Shown here: one piece after another, positions 10,501 through 21,439 of the stretch
Layout of the letters: each line of letters starts with the position of its first letter
How positions within the stretch are numbered: position 1 is the stretch's first letter
Translations under genes and position numbers: made by a program
Source: Podospora pseudoanserina
Lineage: Eukaryota > Ascomycota > Sordariomycetes > Sordariales > Podosporaceae
Length of the DNA stretch: 64,000 nucleotides
NCBI RefSeq assembly: GCF_035222485.1
Contig: NC_085920.1
Span: 186,001 to 250,000, forward strand
Direction: 5' to 3'
The notes under the pieces: generated by a model
The model's input: only the letters and a program-made list of their open reading frames with translations
Told to the model about the DNA's origin: nothing
Databases searched by the model: none

Positions 10501-11028
10501 GGTTGATAGCTGAAGTCTCTGGGCGAGTGAGAGAGAACTAGAAACAAAAAAAGAAGACCCAGAGTCCATGGGGCAAGTCTTTGTTGTTCCTTGTTTGCGT
10601 CAACATCGAGCGCAGCCACAGCCTCTTAACCCCTATCTCACCTGCCTGTGGATCCTTACCGTCCCCCCCTGCAGTCATACTTACACCGCAGTCTTACCAC
10701 CAAAGCGGACTAGCGCGGCCTTTTTTTCACTCATTTCATTGGCTGTTTCGCTTCATCAATCTCTGGATATGAAATTTCATAGGGTTGTGGGTCTGGCGAT
10801 CTTCAACCACCAACCGCGTACACATTCCATGGAGCCGGAGGTGGAAGCTATCTCGATATTGAAACCACGTAGATATAAGTACAATAAGATGTTGCCTCTG
10901 AGAGTGTTGAGATGTGGGCAGAAAGCCATAGACACAGCTGTTCCCTCGTCGTGCCTATTACCAATTGAGTCCTTAAGGCAATTCCGCCTTTTGCAACAGC
11001 CCCTTTCCATCATAACAACCAAGCCACC
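10501..11028. promoter_or_regulatory. Bidirectional promoter region
   Basis: It lies between the divergent Zn2Cys6 regulator and methyltransferase genes. No coding sequence is supported. A CT-rich stretch precedes the methyltransferase ATG. No operator could be assigned by eye. Confidence 0.5.
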
Positions 11029-11958
11029 ATGCCTCACCAGGAAGCTGAACAGACCTTCCGGTCCTACGGCAAGGAAGACAGCGAACACTACACCAAACAC
11101 CGGCCAAACTACCACCCTTCCCTCTACAAAGCCATCCTCAACCACCACACCTACACCGGCGGCAAGCTCGACACCCTCCTCGACGTAGGCTGCGGCCCCG
11201 GCTCCCACGCCGTCCGTACCCTCGCCCCCCATTTTGCTCATGCCATCGGCATCGACCCCGGCGAAGGCATGATCACAGCCGCCAAAAACCTCCTCACCAC
11301 CGACCCCATCTTCACCAAAACATCCGAGTCGATCGACTTCCAGGTCGGCTCTGCCGAGCAACTTGAGAAAATCACCCCCAAAAACAGCGTCGACCTCATC
11401 ACCGCCTCCCACGCCGCCCACTGGTTCGACATGCCCCTGTTCTGGAAGTCGGCCGCCAACGTCCTCAAGCCAGGCGGCAGCGTGGCCATCTGGGCAAGCG
11501 GCGAGATCCGCATCAACCCCAACATCCCCGCCGGCCGGGCCATCCAGCAGACCATCGACCTCTTCTGGGACCGCCACTTCAAGGACTTTGTCGTCCCCGG
11601 CAACGAGATGATCAAGCACAGCTACGCCGACCTTCTCCTCCCCTGGACCCTCCCCGAGCCGATCGACGACTTTGAGAAGGACACGTTTTACCGGAGGGAG
11701 TGGAGTCCCAGCGAGAGCTTCTTTGATGTGGAGAACTCCGAGGTGAGTCTGAATAAGTGGGAGAAGATTATGAGCACCGGTACGCCGGTGACGCGCTGGC
11801 GGGAGGCTCATCCCGATGATGCCGGGACGGAGAGGGACCCGTTGAGGAAGTGCAGGAGGGAGATTGAGAGGCTGCTGCATGAGGCTGGTGTTGAGAAGGG
11901 GAAGGAGACGGTCAAGGGGTATACCAAGGGGGTTTTGTTGATGGTGAAGAGAAAGTAG
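11029..11958 (+). CDS. SAM-dependent class I methyltransferase
   Basis: Intronless, 309 residues. The N-terminal part has the segment FRSYGKEDSEHYTKHRPNY typical of the trans-aconitate/ubiE-like Methyltransf_11/25 group. Motif I, LLDVGCGPGSHAV (about 50-62), forms the SAM-binding glycine loop. IGIDPGEGMI (about 83-92) supplies the acidic residue of motif II. A motif-III-like SVDLITASHAAHWFD follows. Size and order fit proteins annotated as trans-aconitate 3-methyltransferase or S-adenosylmethionine-dependent methyltransferase; the true substrate is unknown. The protein is predicted cytosolic. The ATG sits in a good fungal context (ACCATGCC). The reading frame has a strong C bias at third positions, which creates a 367-codon antisense shadow frame. 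The divergent Zn2Cys6 gene may control it. Confidence 0.88.
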   Translation: MPHQEAEQTFRSYGKEDSEHYTKHRPNYHPSLYKAILNHHTYTGGKLDTLLDVGCGPGSHAVRTLAPHFAHAIGIDPGEGMITAAKNLLTTDPIFTKTSESIDFQVGSAEQLEKITPKNSVDLITASHAAHWFDMPLFWKSAANVLKPGGSVAIWASGEIRINPNIPAGRAIQQTIDLFWDRHFKDFVVPGNEMIKHSYADLLLPWTLPEPIDDFEKDTFYRREWSPSESFFDVENSEVSLNKWEKIMSTGTPVTRWREAHPDDAGTERDPLRKCRREIERLLHEAGVEKGKETVKGYTKGVLLMVKRK

Positions 11959-12226
11959 GTTCCGAGGCGCTTCATGTTCTTGATATCAACTATCATGGCT
12001 TGACTAGATTAGACTTGCTTAATACGGACTGTTAGAGACAAAGATTGGTTGGACACTCACAGAATGATGGAAGCTCGATTCGAATACGCTGTGCAAGACT
12101 GACAAAAGAAAGAGATTATGTGTGGTGTGGGTAAGTACAGATAACAAGAAAGAAACAGCTTTGTCACAGCTGGGTATTCATTTTGGACCCCGTCGAATCC
12201 CCAAAAAGACACCCCTAGATCACCAC

Positions 12227-13485
12227 TCAGTAATTCCTGTACCCCAGAGCTCCCTCCAAATCCAATCCCCTGACCGCATCCTCCAAAGCATCCAGCTCAT
12301 CCAGTCTTGCGACAGACTTGCGCGCATCACACTCGTGAGTGTCAAAGTACCCACCCCCGTTTCTCAACACCGGCTCAGGGGAAGCCTCGGGGGTCAACGG
12401 ACCACGGCCTCCCCGTCCATTACCATTCACATAACCATTCCCATTCGGCTTGGCAGCGACGCCGTTGCACACATTCCAGAGATCACCGCACACAGCCGAA
12501 CCTCGAGAGTGGCTCGGGCTGGTAAAGACACCCTCCACAGCGCTGACAACAAAAAGGAAGCTGATACCAGCAAACGGCCTCTCCGGGCGAGGCCAAACGA
12601 GCTTGCTCTTGGTGAGGGTCTTGACCAGCTCTCCGAGTAAGAACGAGTCGCAGTGGTACTTGTTGCAGCCCGCCTTACCAGCCACTAGCTTCTCGAGCGT
12701 CGAGGTCACAATCTCGATGGCGGAGGAAACGAGAAGTTGGCGTTGCTCGTCGATGTGTTCTTGTTTGTGTTAGCCACTACACCTTTTTGTGAACAGCTTA
12801 TTAGAAGAAACTTACTGATCAACTTGTCCCGGATGGGCAACCCCAACGTCTTGATCGGCCCGTCACTCCCCACAATGGCAGTCTTTGTCACTCCCCTGAG
12901 GACCTCTGCGTTTCTAAACACATAGCTGATGCACAACCACACGATCAGATCCCTGTTGTATGCATCCGGGATTGTGTGCTCCAGCCGCGAGATCCATCTC
13001 TCCCCATACACCTCCACCGCGTCAAACAGCTGGAACTTGTCGACAAACAGCGCGATCTGGCCGAGGGTATCAAGATCAACCTCCTTTGGCACCTTTGACC
13101 CCTTGCCATGGAGCGCATTGAGAACAATGGCCACGGCCTTGCTGTCGAATTGCTCTTCGGGTGCCAGCTGCAGGTGGATGCGACCATCGGATTGCTTCGA
13201 CTTTTGGCCGCCCGCATACTTGAGCTTGCTCTTGAAGATTTTGGACGCAAAGGACAGATGCTTGGAAGAGACCTTGATTCTCAGACCTGGGCGAGAAGCT
13301 GGCGGCGCGGCTGTGGTCGAGGTTGTTTTTTGCTGGGTAGGTGTTGTCACCTCCTCCCATGGCGCGAATGGCTCTGTCTGCGGGGGCACAATGACCAGCG
13401 TATCGGCGTCAGGGTCAACTTCATAGAGGGGCGCCAAGCCTGCAAAGGGCGAGGCTACCACGACGACCTGGAGGGAGTCTGACAT
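12227..13485 (-). CDS. Fungal BTB/POZ-domain protein
   Basis: Two exons, 13485-12816 and 12759-12227, with a 56-bp intron; 400 residues. After a variable N-terminus comes DPDADTLVIVPP (about 24-35). The BTB core then reads LRIKVSSKHLSFASKIFKSKLKY, followed by a segment ending VDKFQLFDAVEVYGERWI and YNRDLIVWLCISYVFRN. This pattern is widespread in filamentous ascomycetes, where BTB proteins mediate dimerisation and can serve as Cullin-3 adaptors. The C-terminal third is Gly/Asn-rich in part and ends in an acidic helix. The junction was chosen because it joins KLI to KHIDEQRQLLVSSAIEIV in frame. A conceptual frame running through the intron stops early and is not preferred. No function is assigned. 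Confidence 0.83.
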
Positions 13486-14330
13486 TGTCTTGTCTGTCCT
13501 CTGGAGGGTGGTGTTTCCCGTACAATGATGGCAAAGCACGAACAAAACAAGAGAGAGAGGAACAGAAACCAAAAAGAAAAGAAAGAGAAAAAACAAGAAA
13601 GACACCCGTCCCAAATTTACCTCAATCTCATTTCCGATCTTCGGGTGGCAGGAAAGGACACACACCTGAAATCCCTCCCCCAAGACAGAGAGTTGTCCCG
13701 TGGTGGTGGTGGTGGTGGTGTGGGTGATGTGCCATGCATCGCGTGCGGGGCACAATCGATCACGCAATCCCGCCCAATGGCCAGGCCTGGTTGGACATCC
13801 CGCGGGGGGGAGGGTGTCAAAAAGGTAAGCGATTCCCACGTTTTTTTTATTGTATGTGTGCCAATGGAACAATTCTTGAGCACGGCTGGTCCAATCCCGG
13901 GGCTCAATTCATAATTGCCGTCTTGGAAACGGCCGCTCGGCAGCTTTTCATGTCGAGGCTTGCTGTGGTGTTCATTTTCATCACACAAAAATAGGTGCGT
14001 AAGTGGGCGAAAAGAGTATGGCAATGTTGTAATACATTAATATGTTAATGTGTTATTGTGTACATGTGCTAATAGGGTGATGTGCTAATATGATAAAGGG
14101 GTAATTTGTGAAAGGTGAAAGGGAGCATCAAAACACATGTTGTATGTTTCCTCTCATCTTAGAAGCGTCTCGAGATTTGCGGCCCCTTTCCAGGAAAAGG
14201 GGGCAGCGTGGGTCATTCCCGTTGATCTCTCTCCACTTTGGTGTTGGCCGGGTGACCCTGCCTGTGTTGATGATGAGTGCTGTCATGTCTGGCTTGAGGT
14301 ACTGTTCAGGTGGCATTCCGTACCTCTTCT
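13486..14330. other. Intergenic with GGT microsatellite
   Basis: About 850 bases. The first 130 are purine-rich (GAAA/AGAG runs), probably the BTB gene leader read on the other strand. A GGT run is listed separately. AT-rich tracts with TAATG/TGTTAATG runs lie near 14030-14100. No gene seen. Confidence 0.5.
13701..13720. repeat. (TGG)n microsatellite
   Basis: Six and two-thirds perfect TGG units, about 216 bases upstream of the BTB gene start. Simple repeat. Confidence 0.8.
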
Positions 14331-14915
14331 TCAAACATCCAGCAGCCCGGGCTTGTATTTCGAGTACGCCGGTGGAGGCTCTGGAATAGCTGGTTCCGAG
14401 CCAGCTGTTGTTTCTGACGAAGAAGCAGCCACGCCAGGATATGAAGCATTTCCGTTCATCTCTGACGATTGCACAGGCGATGCTCCTCGTCTGGGCAGCG
14501 GAGTCGTGATATCCAACAAACCCAGATTCCTCGGCCTGTCCCCTCCACTCCCAGTCTCCCCCTCAGATTTCACTCCCGGTCCCGTTGACACTCCTGAGGC
14601 CGGACTAACGGGGCCAATCCTCGCAGAAACCCTCGGCCCGCTCATCTCCCCTGCCCCCAACCGCGCGGCCTGACCCCGTAGTCTCATGTTCAAAATCTCC
14701 TCCTCCGCCTTCCTCTCCTCCTTTCTCTTCTTCTTCTTCAGCTCCTGCCTCCAATACAGTATGGTCAAGCCAACAATAAGCGGAACCGCAATGCCCACTC
14801 CCAATCCGATCGCAAGCGGGTTGACCCTGCCGTTATTGAAATATTTGCGGGGATGGAGATTTGGTGTTTCCAGTGGGATGATGGAATCCAGGCGTTTGGC
14901 TAAAAGCGGGGCCAT
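14331..14915 (-). CDS. Small single-pass membrane protein with PPxY tail
   Basis: Intronless, 194 residues, no named family. A short N-terminus without a signal peptide is followed by one transmembrane helix (about 32-52; LAIGLGVGIAVPLIVGLTIL). A very basic/acidic coiled stretch (QELKKKKRKEERKAEEE) marks the cytosolic side. The tail is disordered, Ser/Pro/Gly-rich, and near the end reads EPPPAYSKY. PPAY fits the PPxY motif bound by WW domains of Rsp5/Nedd4 ubiquitin ligases, and many Rsp5 adaptors are membrane proteins with such tails, so an adaptor role is a reasonable guess only. The next gene upstream has a similar layout and the same strand. Confidence 0.65.
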   Translation of the reverse strand: MAPLLAKRLDSIIPLETPNLHPRKYFNNGRVNPLAIGLGVGIAVPLIVGLTILYWRQELKKKKRKEERKAEEEILNMRLRGQAARLGAGEMSGPRVSARIGPVSPASGVSTGPGVKSEGETGSGGDRPRNLGLLDITTPLPRRGASPVQSSEMNGNASYPGVAASSSETTAGSEPAIPEPPPAYSKYKPGLLDV

Positions 14916-15500
14916 GGTGTCGTCGTTACGCCTGTGACCCTGGGAATGGTGATAGAGCCGAGATATGGAACGCGGTGGTGTTTGTAGATAGCTGGGGGCC
15001 GATGGATATATCTAGGTACTTTCGTCCGTGATTCGGCCGTGAGAAACAGCCTTCAAGTCAACCTGATGTGAGGCTAAGGGCCCGAGACCGGGGCGCTGCG
15101 CTGCGCCAAGGCGACGGTATCGTGATGTTGGCAAAAAGATCCAACACCTGATCAAAGAAAACTGTGCATGTTTAAATAGTTGAGCTTCTTCCTGTCGAAT
15201 CGTCTTCATAGCTCAAAGATAGTGCTTTCTGAGAGCCGACAGGTGGTTTGACACTTTGTCGGAAGACTCTTGCCATGGTGAGGAATATCGACAAGACGGG
15301 AAGGCTCTTGGCGTTGGGGCTTGGTTGGAAGAGTTCCTTTCATGTGATCCCGACCCGCTCTGTATTCCAGACTCGATGGAAGCTTCCATTCATTATAATC
15401 CCTTCCAAAATCCGTCCCCAAAACCTGCTCCAAAACAGTGAACTAAAACCAAACCCCCACAACTACCCCCCATGCCCATCTCCCAAAACCAGGACCAACC
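14916..15500. other. Intergenic, no supported gene
   Basis: About 585 bases between two small same-strand membrane-protein genes. C-rich tracts occur near 15440-15490. No coding or RNA gene supported. Confidence 0.5.
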
Positions 15501-15842
15501 TCACCCCCTACCCAATCTTTGTTCCTTCATAACCCTCCCAAAAGTCTCCTTCTTCGCCCGCAACCTATTCCTCTCCAACCTCTCCTCCTCCAACCTCGCC
15601 ATCTCCTCGGCGTCAATCTCCCTCGTCCCCCTCCTAAACCTGTCCCTGACAAACAAAAACCACACAATGACCGAAATGATGGCCAGCACCAGCACCGTAA
15701 CCCCAACCGCGATGCCTGTAACGACAGGCCTCGAGATGTCGCCCGGTTGCGCGATTCTTGCGCTTCGAGCAAGGAGGAGCGTTGTCGGGCTCATGAACGG
15801 ATGCGTTGTCGGGCTCATGAACGGATGCGTTGTCGGGCTCAT
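15501..15842 (-). CDS. Small single-pass membrane protein with repeat-encoded N-terminus
   Basis: At least 113 residues. The N-terminus is two and a half copies of MSPTTHPF, encoded by a 24-bp tandem repeat. One transmembrane helix follows (about 39-64; VTGIAVGVTVLVLAIISVIV), then a basic/acidic coiled stretch (RRGTREIDAEEMARLEEERL). There is no recognised domain. A stop (TAG) lies 24 bases upstream in frame, so 15842 is the first ATG unless an upstream exon joins at that same AAAATAG, which could be an acceptor. Every repeat copy carries its own ATG, so the true start is uncertain. It is similar in layout to the gene at 14331-14915 and possibly a diverged tandem relative. Confidence 0.55.
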   Translation of the reverse strand: MSPTTHPFMSPTTHPFMSPTTLLLARSARIAQPGDISRPVVTGIAVGVTVLVLAIISVIVWFLFVRDRFRRGTREIDAEEMARLEEERLERNRLRAKKETFGRVMKEQRLGRG

Positions 15843-15859
15843 GAACGGATGCGTTGTCG
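15781..15859. repeat. 24-bp tandem repeat, 3.3 copies
   Basis: Three identical 24-base units (15781-15804, 15805-15828, 15829-15852) plus seven bases of a fourth. The unit is a multiple of three and open in frame on the minus strand, so copy-number change would lengthen or shorten the N-terminus of the overlapping small membrane protein without a frameshift. Confidence 0.9.
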
Positions 15860-16235
15860 TGGAATGCTATTTTGGCGCGTAGTGGGATGTGTCTGGAGTG
15901 ATGGAATTGTCCATGACTACATGTCAAGACTGTCAAGGTCGGGGTCTTCTTTTGTGCAGCTCCCTCCCTTTCCCCTTTCACGTTGCATCCAAGAAAGCCC
16001 ATCCCCAACGGCGTTAGCCCAAGCCAAGCATTGTCACCTCTTGCCCAAACGACAACAAGCTCGCTCGCTTAACCCCAAACCCCAGACACAGCTCGCACAG
16101 ATCACCCTCTTTGTCAACCTCCCTCTTCTTGGGGCACTGAACATGTCAATTCATCTTCGTCTTCATTAAAGTGTACTAAAATATTCTGGTATGTATATCA
16201 TGTCATATCTCGTTCATTCCCCCTTTTTCCTCCCC
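15860..16235. other. Intergenic, no supported gene
   Basis: About 375 bases between the small membrane-protein gene and the 3' end of the alcohol dehydrogenase gene, both on the minus strand. No gene seen. Confidence 0.5.
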
Positions 16236-17467
16236 TCACCACTTGAGAACAGCCTTGATGGCGCTACCAGTCTTGCTGTCCTCAATGGCCTTCTCGTAGT
16301 CCTTGAAGTCGTAGTACTTGATGAACCTGTCGAGCGGGAAGTTGCCCTTTTGATGCTGCTCGATGAGATAGGGCACAAACTGGGTAACGTCATGTCAGTC
16401 AACGCCCAAAGGAAAGGGAAAAAGGGGGAAACTGACCTCCTTGGGCAAGCTGTCACCCTCACAGCACCCGACGTACTCCTTGCCATAGGTCAAGTGGTCC
16501 ATGATGTCAACAGCAACGTTGTTGCCAGGACCGGGAGCACCTACAGTGGAAGCTCTGCCGAGAGTACCCAGAGAGTCAATCATGGTCTTGATCACAAACG
16601 GCACACCAGTGGCATCAACGGCGTAGTCGCAGCCGTTCGACTGGCAGATATCCCGAATCTGCTGCACGACATCCTTGGCGTTACCAAGCACACCGTGAGT
16701 GGCGCCCAGCTCCTTGGCCAAATCAAGCCTCGACTGCTGCAGGTCAACAGCAATGACGATTCTCGCCTTTCTGATCTTGGCAGCAGCCATGACCGCAGCC
16801 ATGCCGACCGACCCAACACCAAACACAGCAACAGTGCTGCCCTCCTTGACGTTGAGAGAGTTCAACACGGCGCCGGCGCCAGTCTGCATGCCGCAGCCCA
16901 ACGGGGCATAGAGGGCAAGGTCTGTCTCAGCAGGGACCCTGACCACAGATGACCGGTGGACAAGAGAGTGTCTGGCAAAGGAAGACTGTCCAAAGAATGT
17001 GCTGTAAATGGGCTCACCGCCGGGCTTGGTGAGCATGGCAGAGGAGCCATCTGGGCGGGCGCCGCCAAAGTTGCGGTCGTTGAAGGTGTGGCAGTAGGCC
17101 GGGTGGCCGGATGTGCAAGCAGCACATGTCTCGCAGTGAGTAAAAGAGAGGAGGACTTTGTCACCGGGCTGGACATGGGAGACAGCGGAACCAGTCTCGA
17201 CGACGACACCACCACCTGTGAACAACAATGGTTAGACGGTTCCCAACAAACTGGCGCGTAGGGACAGAACCAACCCTCATGACCAAGAACAGCGTTGGGG
17301 CGGCATGGCAAGATGCCAACGGCGCATGACAGATCGGTGTGGCAAAGACCGGAGGCCTGGATCTCTACGAGAACCTCATCGGCCTGGAGGGCATCGAGGT
17401 AGACTTCGCGAAGCTCAAACTTGCCGTTGAGCTCGGGGGCAACGAGGGCAGTGGTGGTGCGGGACAT
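16236..17467 (-). CDS. Zinc-dependent alcohol dehydrogenase (MDR family, aryl-alcohol type)
   Basis: Three exons: 17467-17275, 17215-16437, 16379-16236; introns of 59 and 57 bp; 371 residues. A medium-chain dehydrogenase that oxidises alcohols or reduces aldehydes with NAD(P). Catalytic-zinc ligands are visible as SGLCHTD (Cys42), GHE (His63/Glu64) and PLGCGMQTG. The structural zinc site is C92-X2-C95-X2-C98-X7-C106. The Rossmann motif is FGVGSVG, followed by VIAVDLQ, whose Asp favours NAD(H). The C-terminus ends DSKTGSAIKAVLKW, as in aryl-alcohol/benzyl-alcohol dehydrogenases. The length is normal for the family. The protein is cytosolic with no targeting signal. It faces away from the P450 gene, 2.3 kb off on the same strand. 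The substrate is not deducible. Confidence 0.93.
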
Positions 17468-19760
17468 GTTGGCTAGCTGGCTTATGGATGTGATGGTAGA
17501 TCTGTATGGGGTATCGCTATCTCTCTTGCGAAGGAAAGGACGGGGTGGATGAGATGAACAGTAGTTGGCTGGATTTCCCGCTTTGGGACCGGGCGAGTAG
17601 ACATTATCGAGTGGGTAGCCCCATCTCGGTCGGCTTCAGTTCGCGCCCAGGGTCGTCGATGGCATCCCCCCTTCCCCGCATAAACCGCCAAACCCACCCC
17701 CCTCTTTCAGTCGTGTTCATCCCAACCCCATGCTGTGCCCGACGAGCTGCTCGGCAAGTGTCGCAATCCGGCAAGGGGTCCGCTGTCTGTTTGGCTGGAA
17801 ACTTCGGTGGATCGGCGGCATCGCGTTCGCACAGCAGCTCTCGATTTTTTTCTGCTCAAAAGTCCGCGGTCGGGGTGGTGGTGGGAGGAGGTTTGTTTTG
17901 GGGCCACGAAATTGCTGGATGTGGCAGGGGGTCACGTTGGCCAGCTTGGGTTTATTGGACCGGCAGCTCGGGCCATCCGGCGCGAAATGACAGCCAAGTC
18001 ACGGGACCACGACCTTAAAGCGGATAAGGCACGCTGACGCACACTAGCCGTTTGAAGTCTGGCACGCTAAATTAAAAGAATATTCTGCATTGTGAGAGAT
18101 ATGCTTTGCAATCATGGCGTGCATTCACTTACGCCTTAAAGTCTAGATTTTTTTGTTGCACAAATGTCGGGACCCAGGCTGTGTCAACGCCTTGTTGCTT
18201 TGCTTGCTTGCCCACGTGTGTTGAGAAAACAATCTGGATATTCTGATTGGTGGTTATCAAAGCATCACAGACCACACGGCTCAACCAGACAACTGGAAGC
18301 ACTAACCCAGGAATCCGGAGAGAACCCCACGCGGCTCCATCGTTGACAGTTGCGAAATGGATGGCCCACCGCCGCGCGGACACGGACGCCGGTCTTGGCC
18401 CGATATCCGCTCCTACCCGGCCGCCTGAACCGCAGGGTTGTGTCAAGAAAAAGTTATGATGAGCACCTGGTGATGATGTTATGCATAGTCTTGTCCGGCC
18501 TTGACAGCCCACGTGCCCGTCTCATCTTGAAGTATTTTCCCAGCTGCTTCCCTTCTCACCCTCCACGACATAGCCACAAAACAAAAACGACGAAGTCTGA
18601 AAGAACGAGACCCGGTGGAGATGCCACGACCGCCCAGAAAGCAACAGGAGACAGGACCGAGCGACATTTGGCTTCTCATCAGTGGCTTCCCCCGGGGATC
18701 TCGGGGCCGACAAGATCGCTCACTTTTTTTCGGTCAAGTTTCCCTTCTGCTCCAATGGACCCCCGGCGATTACTGAGTGATGGAACCCTACGTCACAGGG
18801 ACTCGTCGAGAACTCAGCGCCCTGTATCTGCCGGCCTTTTAGCGCACCTGGCCGGGCGCGGCAAGCTGGGGAAGTCTGGGCCCCCCTGCCAACTCAATAT
18901 CAACCATCGTCGGGGGTGAGTGGGAGGGCTGGACGGCGCACAACGGCAGGTAGGTGAGGCCTTTGTTGGTGATGAATGCCGAACACCGATTATTATTGAT
19001 TTGCGAGTGAACAAATTCGCTGAAGCGAGACGAGGGCTGGCCACGGCACACACTTGTCCACATTGGTGTTGATGTTGTAGTCAGGAGAATAACGTTAGAT
19101 ACTTGGAATAAACAGTGGTAATGATATTTGATTATCCAAGCTTGGAGACAGACAAACAAAGACAATGCTGTTAAAGTTCGGCTAATTTGAGGCTTCACAA
19201 AAAATGTACCAACCATAACTTTGTACTTTTTTCTGTCGCGGTGTGATAAATTAAGAGCCCGAGAATGCTAGCCCCCTTCAAGCCTGCAAAGGTGAAATTG
19301 AATTTTTGATGAACGCAAAGTCGGTTGTTGTCTTGTCACGTCATTTTCGAAAACATCATTAAAAAACAGAGTATATTTTCTCAAGTTGGGGTTACTTGGG
19401 AAAGACAACTTTTCGTATAACAAAAAAGAGGAAGCTACCGAATCAGTCACAAAACAAAATCATCACAGATGACAAGAAAAAAGGACATCACAGCACATGC
19501 AAAAGACCAAAAGTAATGGTAAAATGTCAATTCGTGATCGATGCCGCCCTTCGTAGACGCCCACGACTCCGTTCCCTAACTATCAAACTTGACTAGGTAT
19601 CCAAAAAGGGATGTCCAAAACCCATGCTCGCTTCCCTGACTGCGAAACATACCCTGATGATGATGATGCTGATGATATGCTTGACTCCCCTGCCTGTTGT
19701 TCCCATACATGAAATAAAGAGGAAAAAAGAAAATGTTCATTATTGTACACGGCCAAGGCT
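17468..19760. other. Intergenic, 2.3 kb, no supported gene
   Basis: It separates the 5' end of the dehydrogenase gene from the 3' end of the P450 gene. Open frames up to 189 codons exist but overlap one another on both strands without domains or splice logic. AT content rises between about 19080 and 19560, and several polyadenylation-like AATAAA/AATAAAC words lie there. Confidence 0.5.
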
Positions 19761-21439
19761 CTATGCCTTGCGGGACCTGGCGGGGCCGAGGGGGTTGACC
19801 TTCCACTGCTTGGTGACGGGGTCGATGCACTCATCCTGGGCCTGCTGCCACTCGTTGATGACGATCTGCTTGCGGGCCTCGGAGCGGGGGGTGATGGTGC
19901 ACTTGAACTCCTCGGGCTGGCAGACGAAACCCTGCGTGAGCTTCTCCTGGTCGGGGAGGATGGTGTTGCCCTGGGCGTCAACGTAGGGCTTGATGTCAAA
20001 GGCCCAGAGGATGCGAGAGATACCAAGGAACAAGCTGCGCTCGGCGACGTGGATACCAGGGCAGATGCGACGGCCAGCACCAAAAGTGAACTGATCACGC
20101 TTGGTGTAGTCGGGGTTGGCAGCGGCGTCACCGAGGGACTGGAAGTCGTTCTCATAGCGGTCCGGGTTGAACTTGCGGGGCTCGGGGTGGCGCGCAGGGT
20201 CCATGTGGATAGCCCAGACGTTGTTGACAACACCGGCGTTGGCAGGGATCAGGTAACCGTCATAGTAATCATCCTTGGTGACAGCGTGGGGGACAGCACC
20301 CATGATGGTGGTGGGCATCCAGCGAAGAGCCTCCTTCATGATCTGGCGAATGTACTGCAGGTCCTGCTCGTCATCCATGGTGGGCAGACGCTTGTCACCA
20401 ATGACGCGGTCGATGATCTCCTGGGCGCGCTTCTGAACCTCGGGGTAGAGGACCATGGCCTGAATGAAAGCGTAGAGAGTGCTGGAGGTGGTGTCGGAGC
20501 CGGCCTCGAGGAGGGTGCCGGAGATGTAGGCAGCCTGGTCGTCGTCAAAGCCCTCGGTCTTTTGAGCCTCAACCAAGTCCTCAGAGAAGCAGCGAGTGAT
20601 GGTGCCGTTGAGAGTGTCCTGCTTGGCCTTGAGCCAGTGACCCAGATAGAGAGCCTTCTCCTTCTTGTGCAACTCCTTGGCCTTGACACGAGCAGGGAGC
20701 AAGAAGTCGGGGAGGTAGCGGATGATGGGGAAGAAGTCCATGAGGCCGGCAGCACCAGTCTGGTTGAGCTCGGCGAACTCGCCGAAACCGTCAAAGAGCT
20801 GCATCATCTTGGGGTCATCGTAGGTCTCGCTGCGCCAGCCAAAGACCATGGTGGTGGTCAGAGAGTTGGTGTAGCGACGGACGTGGTACATGGCGCGCTC
20901 GGGGGTGTTGAGGATGTCGAAGAGCATCTGCTTGTTCTCGAGCATCTGGTAGGGGACGTAGGACTTGGCGGCAGAGATGTTGAGAAGGGTGTGCACCATC
21001 TTGCGGCACATGCGCCAGCGAGGGGTGTAGCCCATCATGAGAATGCGGAGGTCACCACTGCAGAGAGTCTGACCGAGGTACATCTCCTGACGATGCGAGT
21101 ACATGTTGCTCTTCTTGTCCAAGAGCTCCTTGACAGCCTTGTCGCTCGAGAGAACGATCATGACCTTGGTACCGAGAATCAAGCTGTAGACTGGGCCATA
21201 TTCACGAGCCCACTTCTCGAACTGAAGATGAGCATCCCGAGTGGGCATCTGTCATGCCGAGTTAGCAAATAGGAGGCTCCAAGTGCGAATGGGCAAAAAC
21301 AAACCAAGTGAAGATTGCCCAAGATGGGAATGGTAGGAGGTCCAGGAGGGAGGTTCTTGGGCCGGCGACCAATGGTCAGGAGTTTGGCCAACAGTACCAC
21401 CGTCACAATGACGGGGAGGATGTTGAGAATGACAGCCAT
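19761..21439 (-). CDS. Cytochrome P450 monooxygenase
   Basis: Two exons, 21439-21305 and 21248-19761, with a 56-bp intron; 540 residues. A haem-thiolate oxygenase of the ER membrane. The N-terminal anchor (about 2-20, VILNILPVIVTVVLLAKLL) precedes the Pro-rich hinge LPPGPPTIPILGN. I-helix AGSDTTSS is at 294-301, the K-helix ExxR as KEALR at 350-354, FNPDRY at 405-410, and the haem loop FTFGAGRRICPG at 432-443 with ligand Cys441. All core motifs are intact. The layout resembles the CYP2-clan-like fungal P450s related to O-methylsterigmatocystin oxidoreductases; I do not assign a CYP number. The C-terminus continues about 45 residues past the usual end with a charged, Gln-rich segment. The third-position C bias is strong and opens a 509-codon antisense frame. 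It is a probable tailoring enzyme for an unknown metabolite and needs a P450 reductase encoded elsewhere. Confidence 0.93.

Noticed and set aside
10777-11880. 367-codon open frame on the minus strand
   Set aside because: Antisense shadow of the methyltransferase gene, with the same codon-bias cause and Gly/Val-rich translation.
19743-21272. 509-codon open frame on the plus strand
   Set aside because: It is exactly antisense to the P450 gene. The strong third-position C bias of that gene removes stops from the opposite frame; the translation has no domain and is Val/Leu/Gly/Asp-rich, as expected of such shadows.
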